NCBI RefSeq assembly: GCF_007989805.1
Contig: NZ_BJUB01000002.1
Coordinates: 482,652 to 546,651, forward strand
Origin: Cellulomonas xylanilytica
GTDB taxonomy: Bacteria; Actinomycetota; Actinomycetes; Actinomycetales; Cellulomonadaceae
DNA length: 64,000 nt
Direction of reading: 5' to 3'
Position 1 is the stretch's first letter. Every line of letters begins with the position of its first letter. Shown here piece by piece: positions 1 to 11,927 of the stretch. The notes below the pieces were generated by a model. That model saw only the letters and a program-made list of their open reading frames with translations. It was not told where the DNA came from and searched no databases. Both the position numbers and the translations under genes were made by a program.

Positions 1-39
1 GACGGCGTCCACGACGGCTCCAGGGCTCGGGGGCTCCGA

Positions 40-80
40 CGACGAACGGCCGGTTCCGCAGGGGAATCGGCCGTTCGTCG
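40..80 (-). terminator. hairpin after nrdF
   Basis: Perfect inverted repeat with 13-base arms (40-52 and 68-80) and a 15-base loop, 20 bases beyond the nrdF stop. It has no T-tract, as is common in high-GC actinobacteria. It probably ends the nrdHIEF transcript. Confidence 0.6.
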
Positions 81-99
81 AGCAGGGTTGAGCGTCGGG

Positions 100-3265
<3,166 letters not shown>

Positions 3266-3762
3266 AATCTTCCCAATCCCTCACGGACGTTGTGGACGTC
3301 CTCGGTCGTACCCATGAGCTCGAAGCCGTACAGGTAGGGGACGTGGCACTTGGCCGCGATGATGTCCCCCGCGATGCAGTACTTCTCGCCGAAGTTCGTG
3401 TTGCCGGCCGCGATGACGCCGCGGATCAGAGCACGGTTGTCCTCGTCGTTGAGGAACTTGATGACCTGCTTCGGTACTGCCCCACCCTCGTTGCCCCCGC
3501 CGTACGTCGGCAGGATCAGCACGTACGGCTCGGAGGCGTGCAGGAACGGGTCGGACGGCAGCAGCGGGATGCGCTCTGCCGGCAGACCAAGCTTCTGCAC
3601 GAAACGGTGGGTGTTGTCCGAGGAGGAGGAGAAGTAGACCAGGGAGCTCATCGGCCGGATCCCCTCACCTCGGGTCGTGCTCACATCAGACGCCCTACGG
3701 GCGCGGAAAGGCCCGCCGAATCGGCGCGGTGTCGAGACCAGCGCCGATCCGGGGAGTCTCGG

Positions 3763-4008
3763 TCAGGCGACTGCCGTGGCCAGACGGTCGGCGAGTGCCT
3801 TGATGCGGTCGGGGCGGTAGCCCGACCAGTGCTCGCCGTCGACGATCACGACGGGGGCCTGCAGGTGGCCGAGCGACATGACGTAGTCACGCGCGTCGGC
3901 GTCCTCGCTGATGTCCACCACCGTGTAGTCGGCGTCGAGCTTGTCGAGCGCGCGGTAGGTCGCTGTGCACTGCACGCACGCCGGCTTGCTGTAGACCGTG
4001 ATCGTCAT
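3763..4008 (-). CDS. nrdH: glutaredoxin-like NrdH
   Basis: 81 residues. NrdH is a glutaredoxin-like protein that behaves as a thioredoxin and donates electrons to NrdE. The redox motif CVQC is near residue 11 in KPACVQCTATYRAL, followed by the thioredoxin-fold cis-proline in QAPVV and the typical SGYRPD segment. The start is the ATG at 4008. The upstream open frame to 4461 is GC-driven. It is the first gene of the nrdHIEF operon, about 150 bases downstream of a promoter with paired NrdR boxes. Confidence 0.96.
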   Translation of the reverse strand: MTITVYSKPACVQCTATYRALDKLDADYTVVDISEDADARDYVMSLGHLQAPVVIVDGEHWSGYRPDRIKALADRLATAVA

Positions 4009-4160
4009 GGTGGCTCCCCGTTGTCCTGTCTGCGGCACGCTCCCCCCGGAGCGTTCGCGAAGCTGTTCTCTGAAGCTGAAGGGCCCGCCTTCCGGGCCTG
4101 GCGTGGTGCGAAGAGCCGCTCTGGCACTGCCAGACGCTCTCTGCACTGCGTCGTGACTAG

Positions 4161-4188
4161 ACACTACACCTAGGGGTCCCACTCGCAA
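4161..4188 (-). promoter_or_regulatory. candidate nrdH promoter
   Basis: On the minus strand, TTGCGA (4188-4183) and TAGTGT (4166-4161) are separated by 16 bases and direct transcription towards nrdH. The -10 lies inside the proximal NrdR box, so NrdR binding would block it directly. Inferred from hexamers only. Confidence 0.5.
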
Positions 4189-4208
4189 TGGACCACTAGG
4201 GGTTGTAG
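4161..4208 (-). promoter_or_regulatory. paired NrdR boxes
   Basis: Two 16-base motifs resembling the NrdR consensus start at 4161 (ACACTACACCTAGGGG) and 4193 (CCACTAGGGGTTGTAG). The second shows dyad arms CACTA/TAGTG. Their starts are 32 bases apart, about three helical turns, the spacing typical of NrdR box pairs. They lie 153 bases or more upstream of nrdH. NrdR is an ATP/dATP-sensing repressor of ribonucleotide reductase genes. No nrdR gene is in the window. Confidence 0.75.
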
Positions 4209-4418
4209 TGACAAGCGTGTCATTCTTCACCCTGTGGAGAAGTTCCAGGTTACCGGCGACCACTGACACGGCCGCCACCAGCAGCGATGCGCGGCCGTGC
4301 ACAGGCGTCCACAGGGTCCCGCTCCGGACCCACAACCTGCTCCACACGGCAGTCCACACCCGGCCCGTCCGAATAGCCCGGAACGCCCGGCACGACACGC
4401 CAGGAGCAGTTCTGCGAC

Positions 4419-7400
4419 ATGCCCGCAGACACGCCGACGAGCGCACGAACGGCCGCCGCACTCACGTCGGCGCGGTGCGCGATGCTGTCCCCTGTGCACA
4501 TCACGACGCTCGGGGCGCTCGCCGTCGACGGTCGCCCCGTCCGTGGCGACCGTCTGGTGGCACTCGTCGGCGCGCTCCTGGACGCCCGCGGCCGCACCGT
4601 CTCGTCGGCCGGGCTCGTCGAGGACGTCTGGGAGGGCTCACCGCCCGACGACGCGCCCGGCGCCGTGCAGGCCCTGGTCTCGCGGGCGCGCCGCCTGGGG
4701 TTCGCCATCGAGGCCGCCCCCGGCGGGTACCGGCTGCCCACGGACGGGCTGCGGATCGACGTCGTCGACGCCGAGGCGCTGCTCACCGAGGGCCGCAGAG
4801 CCCTGCGCTCGGGTGACGCGGCCCGCGCCCGGGATCTCGCCCGTGACGCGCGCGGCCTCGTCCCCGCCGTGCCCGACCTGGACGACCCGACCACCGCGCA
4901 CCTGCTCACCGGGGTCGTGACGCTGCAGGCCGAGGCCGGGCTCGCCCTCGGCCACGTCGAGGACCTGGCCGACGACCTGCGCCGCTGCGCGCTGCGCACC
5001 CCGCCCGACGAGCCGCTCGTCGCGCTCCTCGTGCGCGTGCTCGCCGCGCAGGGCCGGGACGCCGAGGCGATCGAGGTGGTCGAGCACCTGCGCAGCGAGC
5101 TGGCCGACCGGTACGGCACCGACCCGTCGCCGGTCGTGTCGCAGGTGCACGTGGCGCTGCTGCGCGGCGAGCTCGCCCCGGTGGCTGCACCGCCACCGGT
5201 CGCCGCGCGTCGCGCCACGCAGACGCTGCCTGCCGCGTGGCGCCGGCCGGCCACCGCGCTCGTCGGCCGGGACGACGACGTGCGGCAGGTCGAGGCGGCG
5301 CTCGGCACGTCCGGCCTGGTCACGGTCGTCGCGACGGGCGGCGCCGGCAAGACCCGGCTGGCCGGTGAGGTCGCACGGCGCGCGGCCGCCGGTGGCCGGT
5401 CGGTGCGGGTGGTCGAGCTGGCCGGCCTGCGCACCCCCGCGGAGGTGCTGCCCGCCGTGCTCGCCGCGATCGGCGGGGCCGACGTGACCGCAGCGCGGGC
5501 GGGCCTGGCGGCCGACCGTCGGCTGCTGACCCCCGAGGACCGCCTGCGGCTCGCGGCGCAGGACCTCGACGGCATCGTGGTGCTCGACAACTGCGAGCAC
5601 GTGCTCGACGCCGCGGCGGTCGTCGTCGGCGACCTGCTGGCCGTCGCCTCGTCCGACGTGGTCGTCCTCGCGACGAGCCGGGCACCCCTCGGGCTGGTCG
5701 GCGAGTCCGTGCACCGCCTGCGGGCCCTGCCCGACGCCGACGCCCTGGAGCTGCTGGAGTCGCGCGCACGTGCCGGCCGGGCCGGCCTCGCGTGGGACCC
5801 GGTCCGCGCCCTCGAGCTGTGCCACCGGCTGGACAACCTCCCGCTCGCCCTGGAGCTCGCTGCGGCACGCCTGCGGTCCATGACGGTCGACGACGTGCTC
5901 GACGGCCTGAGCGACCGGTTCGCGCTGCTCGACGACGCCCTGCGCGGGTTGCCGGAGCGGCACGCGAGCCTGTGGGCGATGGTGGACTGGAGCCGCGAGC
6001 TCCTGGGACCGACCGACCGGGCGCTGGTCCAGCGGCTGGCGGTGGTCCCGGCGCCGTTCACGGCCGAGACGGCGGTCGCGGTGTCGGGCGAGCAGCCGGC
6101 CACCGTGCGGCGAGGGCTGGCGACGCTCGTCGAGCAGTCGCTGCTCACCCTCGACGAGGAGGACGCCGGGCCGGCGCGCTACCGGATGCTCGAGACGGTC
6201 CGGGAGTACGGCGAGGTGCGTCTCGACGGCGACGAGGAGCGGGCCGCGGCCATGGACGGCCTGGTCCGGTGGGCGGCGGCGACGGCGGTCGCGGTCGGCG
6301 CGGACTTCGTCGGCGCACGGCAGCTGGCCGCCTTCGACCGCTGCGCCGCCGAGCAGGACACCCTCGTCGCCGCCCTGCGGTGGGCCGTCGACCACGACGA
6401 CGAGGCGGGTGCGGTCGACATCGCCAGCGCCCTGTTCCACCTGTGGAGCATCCGCGGGATGCACGTCGAGTGCGTCCAGTGGGCGCTGCGCCTCCTGTGC
6501 GCCGACGACCCGGCCCGGCGGCGCCGGTCCACCCTGTTCCAGGGCACCGCGGCCGGGCGTCCGCTCCCCGACGCCGACCGGCTGGCCACCGCCGGCGTCT
6601 TCGCGGCCGTCAACGCCGGCGTCGCCACCTCGCAGCGGCCCGTCGCGCTCGCGTGGCGCGCCATCCGGCTCGTGCTCAGCGACCGCCCGACGGAGATCTC
6701 GCCACGGATGCGGGCGCTCGCCGCGACGCTGCCCGCACTCGGCTCCCCCGACGTCGACCAGAGCCTGAGCGCCGCGGAGCGGATGATCGAGGCCGACGAC
6801 GAGTTCCTCCAGGGCCTCGGGCTGTTCATGCGGGCCGCCGTCCGGGAGAACGCCGGTGACCCGTCCACGTCGAGCGCGGACGCCCGCGAGGCGTACCGCC
6901 GGTTCCGGGCCATCGGCGACCACTGGGGCATGGGGATGGCCGCGCAGGGCATCGGGCAGTGGGAGGGCGCGCGCGGCGGGGCGGACGCCGAGCGGTGGCT
7001 GCTCGAGAGCCTGGACCACCTGGAGCTCGTCGGCGCGATGCAGGACGTGCGCAGCCTCCGGGTCCAGCTCGACCTCCAGCGGGCTCTCGCCGGTGACGCC
7101 GCCGCCGCCTCGCAGCTGCGCGAGGTCACGACGTCCCCCCAGGTGGACGACGTCGACGTGGCCCAGGCCCATCTCGGGCTGGCGCAGGTGGCGTCGCAGG
7201 AGGGCCGCAGCCAGGACGCGATCGACCACGCGGAGTCCGCCGCGGCTCTGGTCACCCCCGCGCGGATCCCGATGCCGCAGCCGCGCGTGGTCTTCCTCGT
7301 CGCCGTCGCGGTGATCCACCTCCGCGTCGCCGCGCTGCCCGGCGGGCGCACGACCGCCTCCGAGGCGCGCGCGGTCGAGCTGCTCGCGGCGGCCGGCGCC

Positions 7401-7685
7401 GACGCCGTCGGCTCCACGGACATCCCGGTGCTGGGCACGTTCGCCCTCGGGTTCGCCGAGCTCGCGGCCTTCCGGGGCGATGCCGACCGCGCACGGGAGC
7501 TGTGGGCGCTGGGGACGCGGCTCGGGGCGAACCTCGTGATGTTCTTCCAGCTGGGGCTCGGCACCCTGAGCGAGGAGGTCCTCGGCGACGAGGCCTCCCG
7601 CGAGGCGCTGCTCGACCCGTGGCACGCGGTGCCGCCTGCCCAGGCCGCCGCCCGGGTCCGTGAGCTCACGGCCGACGCCGGCTGA
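4419..7685 (+). CDS. AfsR/SARP-like regulator: winged helix, BTAD, NB-ARC ATPase, TPR
   Basis: 1088 residues. The N-terminal OmpR-type winged helix (about residues 25-95, VHITTLGALAVDGRPV onward) and bacterial transcriptional activation domain (about 110-250) are followed by an STAND/NB-ARC ATPase. The ATPase has P-loop GGAGKT near residue 308 and Walker B IVVLDNCEH near 386, and a long alpha-helical TPR-like C-terminus follows. This is the AfsR layout, usually an activator of specialised metabolism. It stands alone and convergent with a DrrAB-type exporter that it might control (inference). The ATG at 4419 has AGGAG twelve bases upstream. ATG 4482, just before the winged helix, is an alternative start. 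Confidence 0.85.
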   Translation: MPADTPTSARTAAALTSARCAMLSPVHITTLGALAVDGRPVRGDRLVALVGALLDARGRTVSSAGLVEDVWEGSPPDDAPGAVQALVSRARRLGFAIEAAPGGYRLPTDGLRIDVVDAEALLTEGRRALRSGDAARARDLARDARGLVPAVPDLDDPTTAHLLTGVVTLQAEAGLALGHVEDLADDLRRCALRTPPDEPLVALLVRVLAAQGRDAEAIEVVEHLRSELADRYGTDPSPVVSQVHVALLRGELAPVAAPPPVAARRATQTLPAAWRRPATALVGRDDDVRQVEAALGTSGLVTVVATGGAGKTRLAGEVARRAAAGGRSVRVVELAGLRTPAEVLPAVLAAIGGADVTAARAGLAADRRLLTPEDRLRLAAQDLDGIVVLDNCEHVLDAAAVVVGDLLAVASSDVVVLATSRAPLGLVGESVHRLRALPDADALELLESRARAGRAGLAWDPVRALELCHRLDNLPLALELAAARLRSMTVDDVLDGLSDRFALLDDALRGLPERHASLWAMVDWSRELLGPTDRALVQRLAVVPAPFTAETAVAVSGEQPATVRRGLATLVEQSLLTLDEEDAGPARYRMLETVREYGEVRLDGDEERAAAMDGLVRWAAATAVAVGADFVGARQLAAFDRCAAEQDTLVAALRWAVDHDDEAGAVDIASALFHLWSIRGMHVECVQWALRLLCADDPARRRRSTLFQGTAAGRPLPDADRLATAGVFAAVNAGVATSQRPVALAWRAIRLVLSDRPTEISPRMRALAATLPALGSPDVDQSLSAAERMIEADDEFLQGLGLFMRAAVRENAGDPSTSSADAREAYRRFRAIGDHWGMGMAAQGIGQWEGARGGADAERWLLESLDHLELVGAMQDVRSLRVQLDLQRALAGDAAAASQLREVTTSPQVDDVDVAQAHLGLAQVASQEGRSQDAIDHAESAAALVTPARIPMPQPRVVFLVAVAVIHLRVAALPGGRTTASEARAVELLAAAGADAVGSTDIPVLGTFALGFAELAAFRGDADRARELWALGTRLGANLVMFFQLGLGTLSEEVLGDEASREALLDPWHAVPPAQAAARVRELTADAG

Positions 7686-7705
7686 GCACACCCAGCCGGC
7701 GTCGG
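7672..7705. terminator. bidirectional hairpin between convergent genes
   Basis: Inverted repeat with 13-base arms (7672-7684 and 7693-7705) and an 8-base loop. It overlaps the stop codon of the AfsR-like gene and precedes the stop of the convergent ABC permease, so it probably terminates both transcripts. Confidence 0.7.
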
Positions 7706-7712
7706 GAGCCCG

Positions 7713-8540
7713 TCAGACCTTGCGGCGGTACGCACGCATGGCCAGCGGCAGGAACACCGCGACCAGCCCGACGCACCACGCCAGCGTCCAGTAGACGCTG
7801 TCCCCCATCGGCGTGCCCAGGAACAGGCCGCGCATCGCGGCGACCAGGTGCGTGAGGGGGTTCCACTCGACGAAGCTCTGCATCCAGCTGGGCAGCGTCG
7901 CCGCGGGCACGAACACGTTCGACGCGAAGCTCAGCGGCATGATGATCAGGAACATGATCCCCTGCACCGCGCCCGAGGTCCGGACCTTCATGCCGACGAA
8001 GACCGACACCCAGCTCAGGCAGAGTGCGAACAGGACGGCCAGCAGGCAGCCCGCCACCGCGCTCAGCGGGTCGGTGAGGATGCGGAAGCCCATCAGGTAG
8101 CCGACGACGAACGTCGACAGGATCACGATCACGTAGCGGACCACGTCACCGAGCACCGCGCCCACCAGGGGTGCGGCCCGCGGGATCGGCAACGACTTGA
8201 AGCGGTCGAAGATGCCCTTGCCCAGGTCGGTGTTGAGGTTCACCCCGATGGCGATCGCACCCTGCGCGATGGTCTGCGCCAGGATGCCGGGCAGCAGGAA
8301 CTGCAGGTAGTCGTGGGTGCTGCCCGCGACGGCCCCGCCGAAGATGTAGACGAAGATCACCAGGAAGATCGCGGGCTGCAGCGTGACGTCGATGAGCGCC
8401 TCGGGAGTCCGCCACGTCTTGATCAGGCTCCGCTTCGCCAGCGACAGCGAGTGCCGCACGAGCGGGAACGGCTTGCGTGCGACGGTGGCGGCCGACGCGG
8501 GCACGGCGCGGGGCGAACGGTGCTCGGTGAGCGTGGCCAT
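7713..8540 (-). CDS. DrrB-type ABC-2 exporter permease
   Basis: 275 residues with about six hydrophobic segments and the ABC-2 permease arrangement seen in daunorubicin exporter DrrB and relatives. The central segment GRVNLNTD-like (IGVNLNTDLGKGIFDRFKSLP) and the late FASNVFVPAATLP match the family. It should form the membrane channel for the ATPase encoded just before it. The start ATG at 8540 shares one base with the ATPase stop (ATGA), so the two are translationally coupled. The substrate cannot be read from sequence; a lipophilic compound is usual for the family. Confidence 0.88.
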   Translation of the reverse strand: MATLTEHRSPRAVPASAATVARKPFPLVRHSLSLAKRSLIKTWRTPEALIDVTLQPAIFLVIFVYIFGGAVAGSTHDYLQFLLPGILAQTIAQGAIAIGVNLNTDLGKGIFDRFKSLPIPRAAPLVGAVLGDVVRYVIVILSTFVVGYLMGFRILTDPLSAVAGCLLAVLFALCLSWVSVFVGMKVRTSGAVQGIMFLIIMPLSFASNVFVPAATLPSWMQSFVEWNPLTHLVAAMRGLFLGTPMGDSVYWTLAWCVGLVAVFLPLAMRAYRRKV

Positions 8541-9526
8541 CAGGCCACCTCCTTGTTCTCGGTCGTGCCGGCCGTGTCGTCGTCGGACGCGGTCCTGCCG
8601 GTCAGCGTGAAGAACACCTCGTCCAGGCTGGGCAGGTGCAGGGACAGCTCGGTGACGCCGATGCCGGCGCTCGCCAGGCGGGACACCGTGGCGGTGAGCG
8701 CCGAGTCGTCCTGCACCGGGACCGCCAGGACGCCCTTGCGGATCTCCTCGGCAGCCGTGCCGGAGGACACCTGACCGAGCAGGGTCGCCGTCTCCGCCAT
8801 GCGGGACAGGTCCGCCGGACGCACCTCCAGCGTCTGGCCGCCGACCACGCGCTTGAGGCCCTCCGGGGTGTCGTGCGCGATGACGCGACCGTGGTCGATC
8901 ACCGTGATCTCGTCGGCGAGCGCGTCCGCCTCCTCCAGGTACTGCGTCGTCAGCAGGACGGTCGAGCCGTCCGTCACCAGCGACCGGACGACGTCCCACA
9001 TGTCCTCGCGCTTGGCGGGGTCCAGGCCTGTGGTCGGCTCGTCGAGGAAGATCACGTCGGGCCGGCCGACGAGGCTCGCGGCCAGGTCGAGCCGGCGGCG
9101 CATGCCACCCGAGTACGTCTTGGCGGGGCGGTCGGCCGCCGCGGTCAGGTCGAACCACTCGAGCAGCTCGGCGGCACGGGCGCGGGCACCCGCGCGTCCC
9201 AGGTCCAGCAGCGTGCCGAACAGCACCAGGTTCTGCCGGCCGGAGAGGTCCTCGTCGACCGACGCGTACTGGCCCGTCAGGCCGATCGACTGGCGGACGC
9301 GCTCGGCGTCCTTCACCACGTCGAACCCGCTGATGCGGGCGTGGCCGGCGTCGGGGACGAGGAGGGTGGACAGGATGCGGACGGCCGTCGTCTTGCCGGC
9401 CCCGTTGGGGCCGAGCACGCCGAGGACGGTGCCGCGGGCGACGGCGAGGTCGACGCCCTGCAGGGCCTTCGTCTCGCCGAAGTGCTTGACGAGGCCGTGG
9501 GCCTCGATCACCAGGTCGTGTGTCAT
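8540..9526 (-). CDS. DrrA-type ABC exporter ATP-binding protein
   Basis: 328 residues. The ABC ATPase domain has Walker A GPNGAGKT, signature YSGGMRRRLD, Walker B VIFLDEPTTGLD and an H-loop region TTQYLEEADALAD. A C-terminal extension of about 100 residues is typical of the DrrA/daunorubicin-resistance group. It starts at ATG 9526 and is the first gene of a two-gene exporter operon with the permease. The gene downstream of its start region is divergent (PPOX protein). Likely function is export of a drug or lipid, possibly self-protection. Confidence 0.9.
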   Translation of the reverse strand: MTHDLVIEAHGLVKHFGETKALQGVDLAVARGTVLGVLGPNGAGKTTAVRILSTLLVPDAGHARISGFDVVKDAERVRQSIGLTGQYASVDEDLSGRQNLVLFGTLLDLGRAGARARAAELLEWFDLTAAADRPAKTYSGGMRRRLDLAASLVGRPDVIFLDEPTTGLDPAKREDMWDVVRSLVTDGSTVLLTTQYLEEADALADEITVIDHGRVIAHDTPEGLKRVVGGQTLEVRPADLSRMAETATLLGQVSSGTAAEEIRKGVLAVPVQDDSALTATVSRLASAGIGVTELSLHLPSLDEVFFTLTGRTASDDDTAGTTENKEVA

Positions 9527-9614
9527 GGCTCCAGCGTGGGCGGGCACGCCGACAGGCCACCGACACGGCACCGACACGGTGCTGTCAGCGGCGTCCCGGT
9601 GGCACGCTGCGAGG

Positions 9615-10022
9615 ATGGCCTTCACCGACGAGGAGCTCGCGTACCTGTCGTCCCAGCCGCTCGCACGGCTGGCCACCGTCGGTGAGGACGGTGCGCCGGA
9701 CGTCGTCCCGGTGGCGTTCGAGGTCGACGGCACGGTCCTGTGGGTGGGCGGCGCCGAGTCGTTCCTCCGGACACGCAAGGTCCGCAACATCGAGGCGGGA
9801 CACCGCCAGGTCGCCCTCGTCGTCGACGACCTGGTCTCGCTCGACCCGTTCGCCGCCCGCGGCATCCGCGTCTACGGCACCGCCGAGGACCCCGTCGAGC
9901 GCACCGGGATGATCGGACCGGGCTGGTACCTGCGCATCACGCCGACCGTGTCGTGGAGCTGGAACCTGGCCGGCGAGCCCGCCGGCGACACCTGGTACCC
10001 GATGCCCCGGACCGTGCACTGA
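9615..10022 (+). CDS. PPOX-class F420- or FMN-dependent oxidoreductase
   Basis: 135 residues with the split-barrel flavin-binding fold of the pyridoxamine-phosphate-oxidase-like family. The opening LAYLSSQPLARLATVGEDGAPDVVPV and the strands RKVRNIEAGHRQVALVVDD are typical of the small F420-binding PPOX enzymes common in actinobacteria. The cofactor is inferred from the family; substrate unknown. The ATG at 9615 has no Shine-Dalgarno. CACGCT six bases upstream could be a -10 for leaderless translation. It is divergent from the ABC exporter. Confidence 0.8.
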   Translation: MAFTDEELAYLSSQPLARLATVGEDGAPDVVPVAFEVDGTVLWVGGAESFLRTRKVRNIEAGHRQVALVVDDLVSLDPFAARGIRVYGTAEDPVERTGMIGPGWYLRITPTVSWSWNLAGEPAGDTWYPMPRTVH

Positions 10023-10027
10023 CCCGG

Positions 10028-11194
10028 CTAGCGGAGCGCCGCCAGCAACCGGTCCAGCTCGTCGTCGGACGTGTAGTAGTGCGGGCTCGCCCGGACGACC
10101 TCCGTGAGGCCGCGGGCACCGAAGTCCAGCTGTGCCGACGAGATGCGCGTGACGCTCACGTTGACGCCCGCAGCGGCCACCCGGGCACGGACCTCGTCGG
10201 CACGCATCCCGTCGACCGTGAAGGTGACGATGCCCGACCGGCGCACACCCTTGTCGCGGACCGTGACGCCGAGCGTCTGGGAGAGGTCCTCGCGCAGACG
10301 CGCGGCGAGCCCGGTGACGCGCTCCTCGATCGCCGGCAGCCCGAACGACAGCGCGTAGTCGACGGCCGCGCCGAGGCCGAGGTTGTCGGCGACCGACCGC
10401 TCCCACGTCTCGAACCGCAGGGCACCGGGGACCACCTCGTACGTGGTCGGCGACGTCCAGGTCGCCGCACCCAGGCCCAGGACCGGCGGGACCAGGCTCT
10501 CGGTGATCGCGCGGCTCGCGTAGAGGAAGCCGGTGCCGCGGGGGCCGCGCAGGAACTTGCGGCCCGTGGCGGCGAGCAGGTCGCAGCCGAGCGCGTCGAC
10601 GTCCACGTCGAGCTGGCCCACCGACTGGCACGCGTCCAGCAGGAACGGGACGCCGGCCTTCCTGGTCAGGGCGCCGACGGACTCCGCCGGGTTGACCACT
10701 CCCCCGCCCGTCGGGACGTGCGTCAGCGCGACGAGCGCGACGTCGGAGTCCAGCCGGCGCTCCAGCTGGTCCAGGTCGACCTGGCCGTGCTCGTCGTCCT
10801 CGATCACCTCGAGCGTGGCGCCGGTGCGTTCGCACGCCTGCAGGAGGGCGATCGCGTTGCTGATGTACTCGGTGCGCGCGGTGAGAACCCGCTGGCCGGC
10901 CTGCAGCGGGATCGACGAGAACGCCACGTTCCACGCGGCGGTCGCGCTCTGCACCAGCGCGATCTCGTCGGGCTGGGCGCCGATCAGCCGGGCGACCGAG
11001 TCGTACACCCCCGACACCCGAGCGTGCGACTCGGCCTCCGCCTCGTACGGCCCGATCTCCGCCTCACGACGCAGGTGCGCAACCACCGTGTCGGTCACCA
11101 CGCTCGGCCGCAGCGCGCCACCCGCGTTGTTCAGGTGGGCCACGTGCTCGATGCCGGGCGTGTCACGGCGGGCGCGGTCGATATCGATCGTCAC
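10028..11194 (-). CDS. class V aminotransferase-fold PLP enzyme
   Basis: 388 residues. Fold-type I PLP enzyme of the class V group (cysteine desulfurase, isopenicillin N epimerase and selenocysteine lyase relatives). The PLP-binding lysine should be K213 in TGRKFLRGPRGTGFL. The aspartate and histidine region LTHVPTGGGVVNP and DACQSVGQ fit the cofactor pocket. There is no obvious Fe-S scaffold partner nearby, so a specific desulfurase role is not supported. The start is GTG at 11194. It ends six bases from the end of the convergent PPOX gene. Confidence 0.82.
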   Translation of the reverse strand: MTIDIDRARRDTPGIEHVAHLNNAGGALRPSVVTDTVVAHLRREAEIGPYEAEAESHARVSGVYDSVARLIGAQPDEIALVQSATAAWNVAFSSIPLQAGQRVLTARTEYISNAIALLQACERTGATLEVIEDDEHGQVDLDQLERRLDSDVALVALTHVPTGGGVVNPAESVGALTRKAGVPFLLDACQSVGQLDVDVDALGCDLLAATGRKFLRGPRGTGFLYASRAITESLVPPVLGLGAATWTSPTTYEVVPGALRFETWERSVADNLGLGAAVDYALSFGLPAIEERVTGLAARLREDLSQTLGVTVRDKGVRRSGIVTFTVDGMRADEVRARVAAAGVNVSVTRISSAQLDFGARGLTEVVRASPHYYTSDDELDRLLAALR

Positions 11195-11224
11195 GCTCAG
11201 GGAGTTTAGGCAGCGCGCCGCCGG

Positions 11225-11494
11225 CGGACGTCCGCAGATCAGAGCGTCAGGACGACCGGATGTGCGGACGCAACCGCACCCATCGCGGGACGTCCGCGGA
11301 TCCGAGCCTCAGGACGACCGGATGCTCGGACGTCCCGGGGGTGCGGATGGGAGCGTCCGAGCACGCGGTCGCCAGCCACACCCTCGGACGTCCGCACTCC
11401 TGCGGGGTCGAGCCCCATCGAGTGCGGACGTCAGCAGGGACCGCACGGGACGTCCGCACTCGTGCGGGGTCGAGCCCGCACGAGTGCGGACGTC
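11225..11494. repeat. palindromic GGACGTCC repeat cluster in the hspR-aminotransferase gap
   Basis: The 308-base gap 11195-11502 holds no gene but several related palindromes. TCAGGACGACCGGATG occurs at 11247 and again at 11309. A 30-base unit starting GGACGTCCGCACTC occurs at 11386 and 11448. Both pairs are exactly 62 bases apart. Inverted repeats span 11286-11337, 11387-11432 and 11449-11494. The promoter of the aminotransferase must lie near the left edge, but I see no clear hexamers. Confidence 0.7.
11449..11494 (-). terminator. long hairpin after hspR
   Basis: A perfect 20-base stem (11449-11468 with 11475-11494) around the loop GTCGAG, nine bases after the hspR stop. It is probably the terminator of the dnaK operon. 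It is also the best-conserved member of the repeat cluster. Confidence 0.65.
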
Positions 11495-11502
11495 GCGGGG
11501 GG

Positions 11503-11925
11503 TCAGCGGCTGCTGGGGCGCCAGAGGACGACGGCTGCGCGGTCCGCGGTCGTCGTCGGGCGGCGGCTGCGGCTGGCCGTGCGGTTGACCGCGACGACGT
11601 CGCCGCGCGGGTCGGCCGTGAAGATGCGGCGGCCGGGGTCGACGAACGCGCGCAGGTACTCGACCTGCCGCTTCAGCTGCTCCAGCTCCCCCTCGAGCTC
11701 GAGGATCCGCTTGATGCCGGCCAGGTTCACGCCCTCGTCCTGCGAGAGCCGCTGCACCTCGCGCAGGGTCGCGATGTCCCGCAGCGAGTACCGCCGGCCG
11801 CGGCCGCTGGCCCGGCTCGGCGTGACCAGGCCGAGGCGGTCGTACTGCCGCAGGGTCTGCGGGTGCATGCCGGCGAGCTCGGCGGCCACCGAGATGACGT
11901 AGACCTTGGCGTCCTCGCCGGGCAT
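11503..11925 (-). CDS. hspR: HspR heat-shock repressor (MerR family)
   Basis: 140 residues. The MerR-type winged helix reads YVISVAAELAGMHPQTLRQYDRLGLVTPSR, followed by a helical dimerisation region ELEQLKRQVEYLRAFV. HspR represses the dnaK operon by binding HAIR sites, using DnaK as co-repressor, in Streptomyces and Mycobacterium. Two HAIR sites lie upstream of dnaK here, so autoregulation is very likely. It starts two bases after the dnaJ stop as the last gene of dnaK-grpE-dnaJ-hspR. Confidence 0.95.
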   Translation of the reverse strand: MPGEDAKVYVISVAAELAGMHPQTLRQYDRLGLVTPSRASGRGRRYSLRDIATLREVQRLSQDEGVNLAGIKRILELEGELEQLKRQVEYLRAFVDPGRRIFTADPRGDVVAVNRTASRSRRPTTTADRAAVVLWRPSSR

Positions 11926-11927
11926 GG

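Noticed and set aside
4638..7691. 1017-codon frame on the minus strand opposite the AfsR-like gene
   Set aside because: High-GC third-position shadow: the translation is low-complexity Arg/Gly/Ala/Gln and the plus-strand frame has clear domains.
11225..11494. CRISPR array at the 62-base repeats
   Set aside because: Only two copies of each unit, the units are palindromic, and no cas genes are near.
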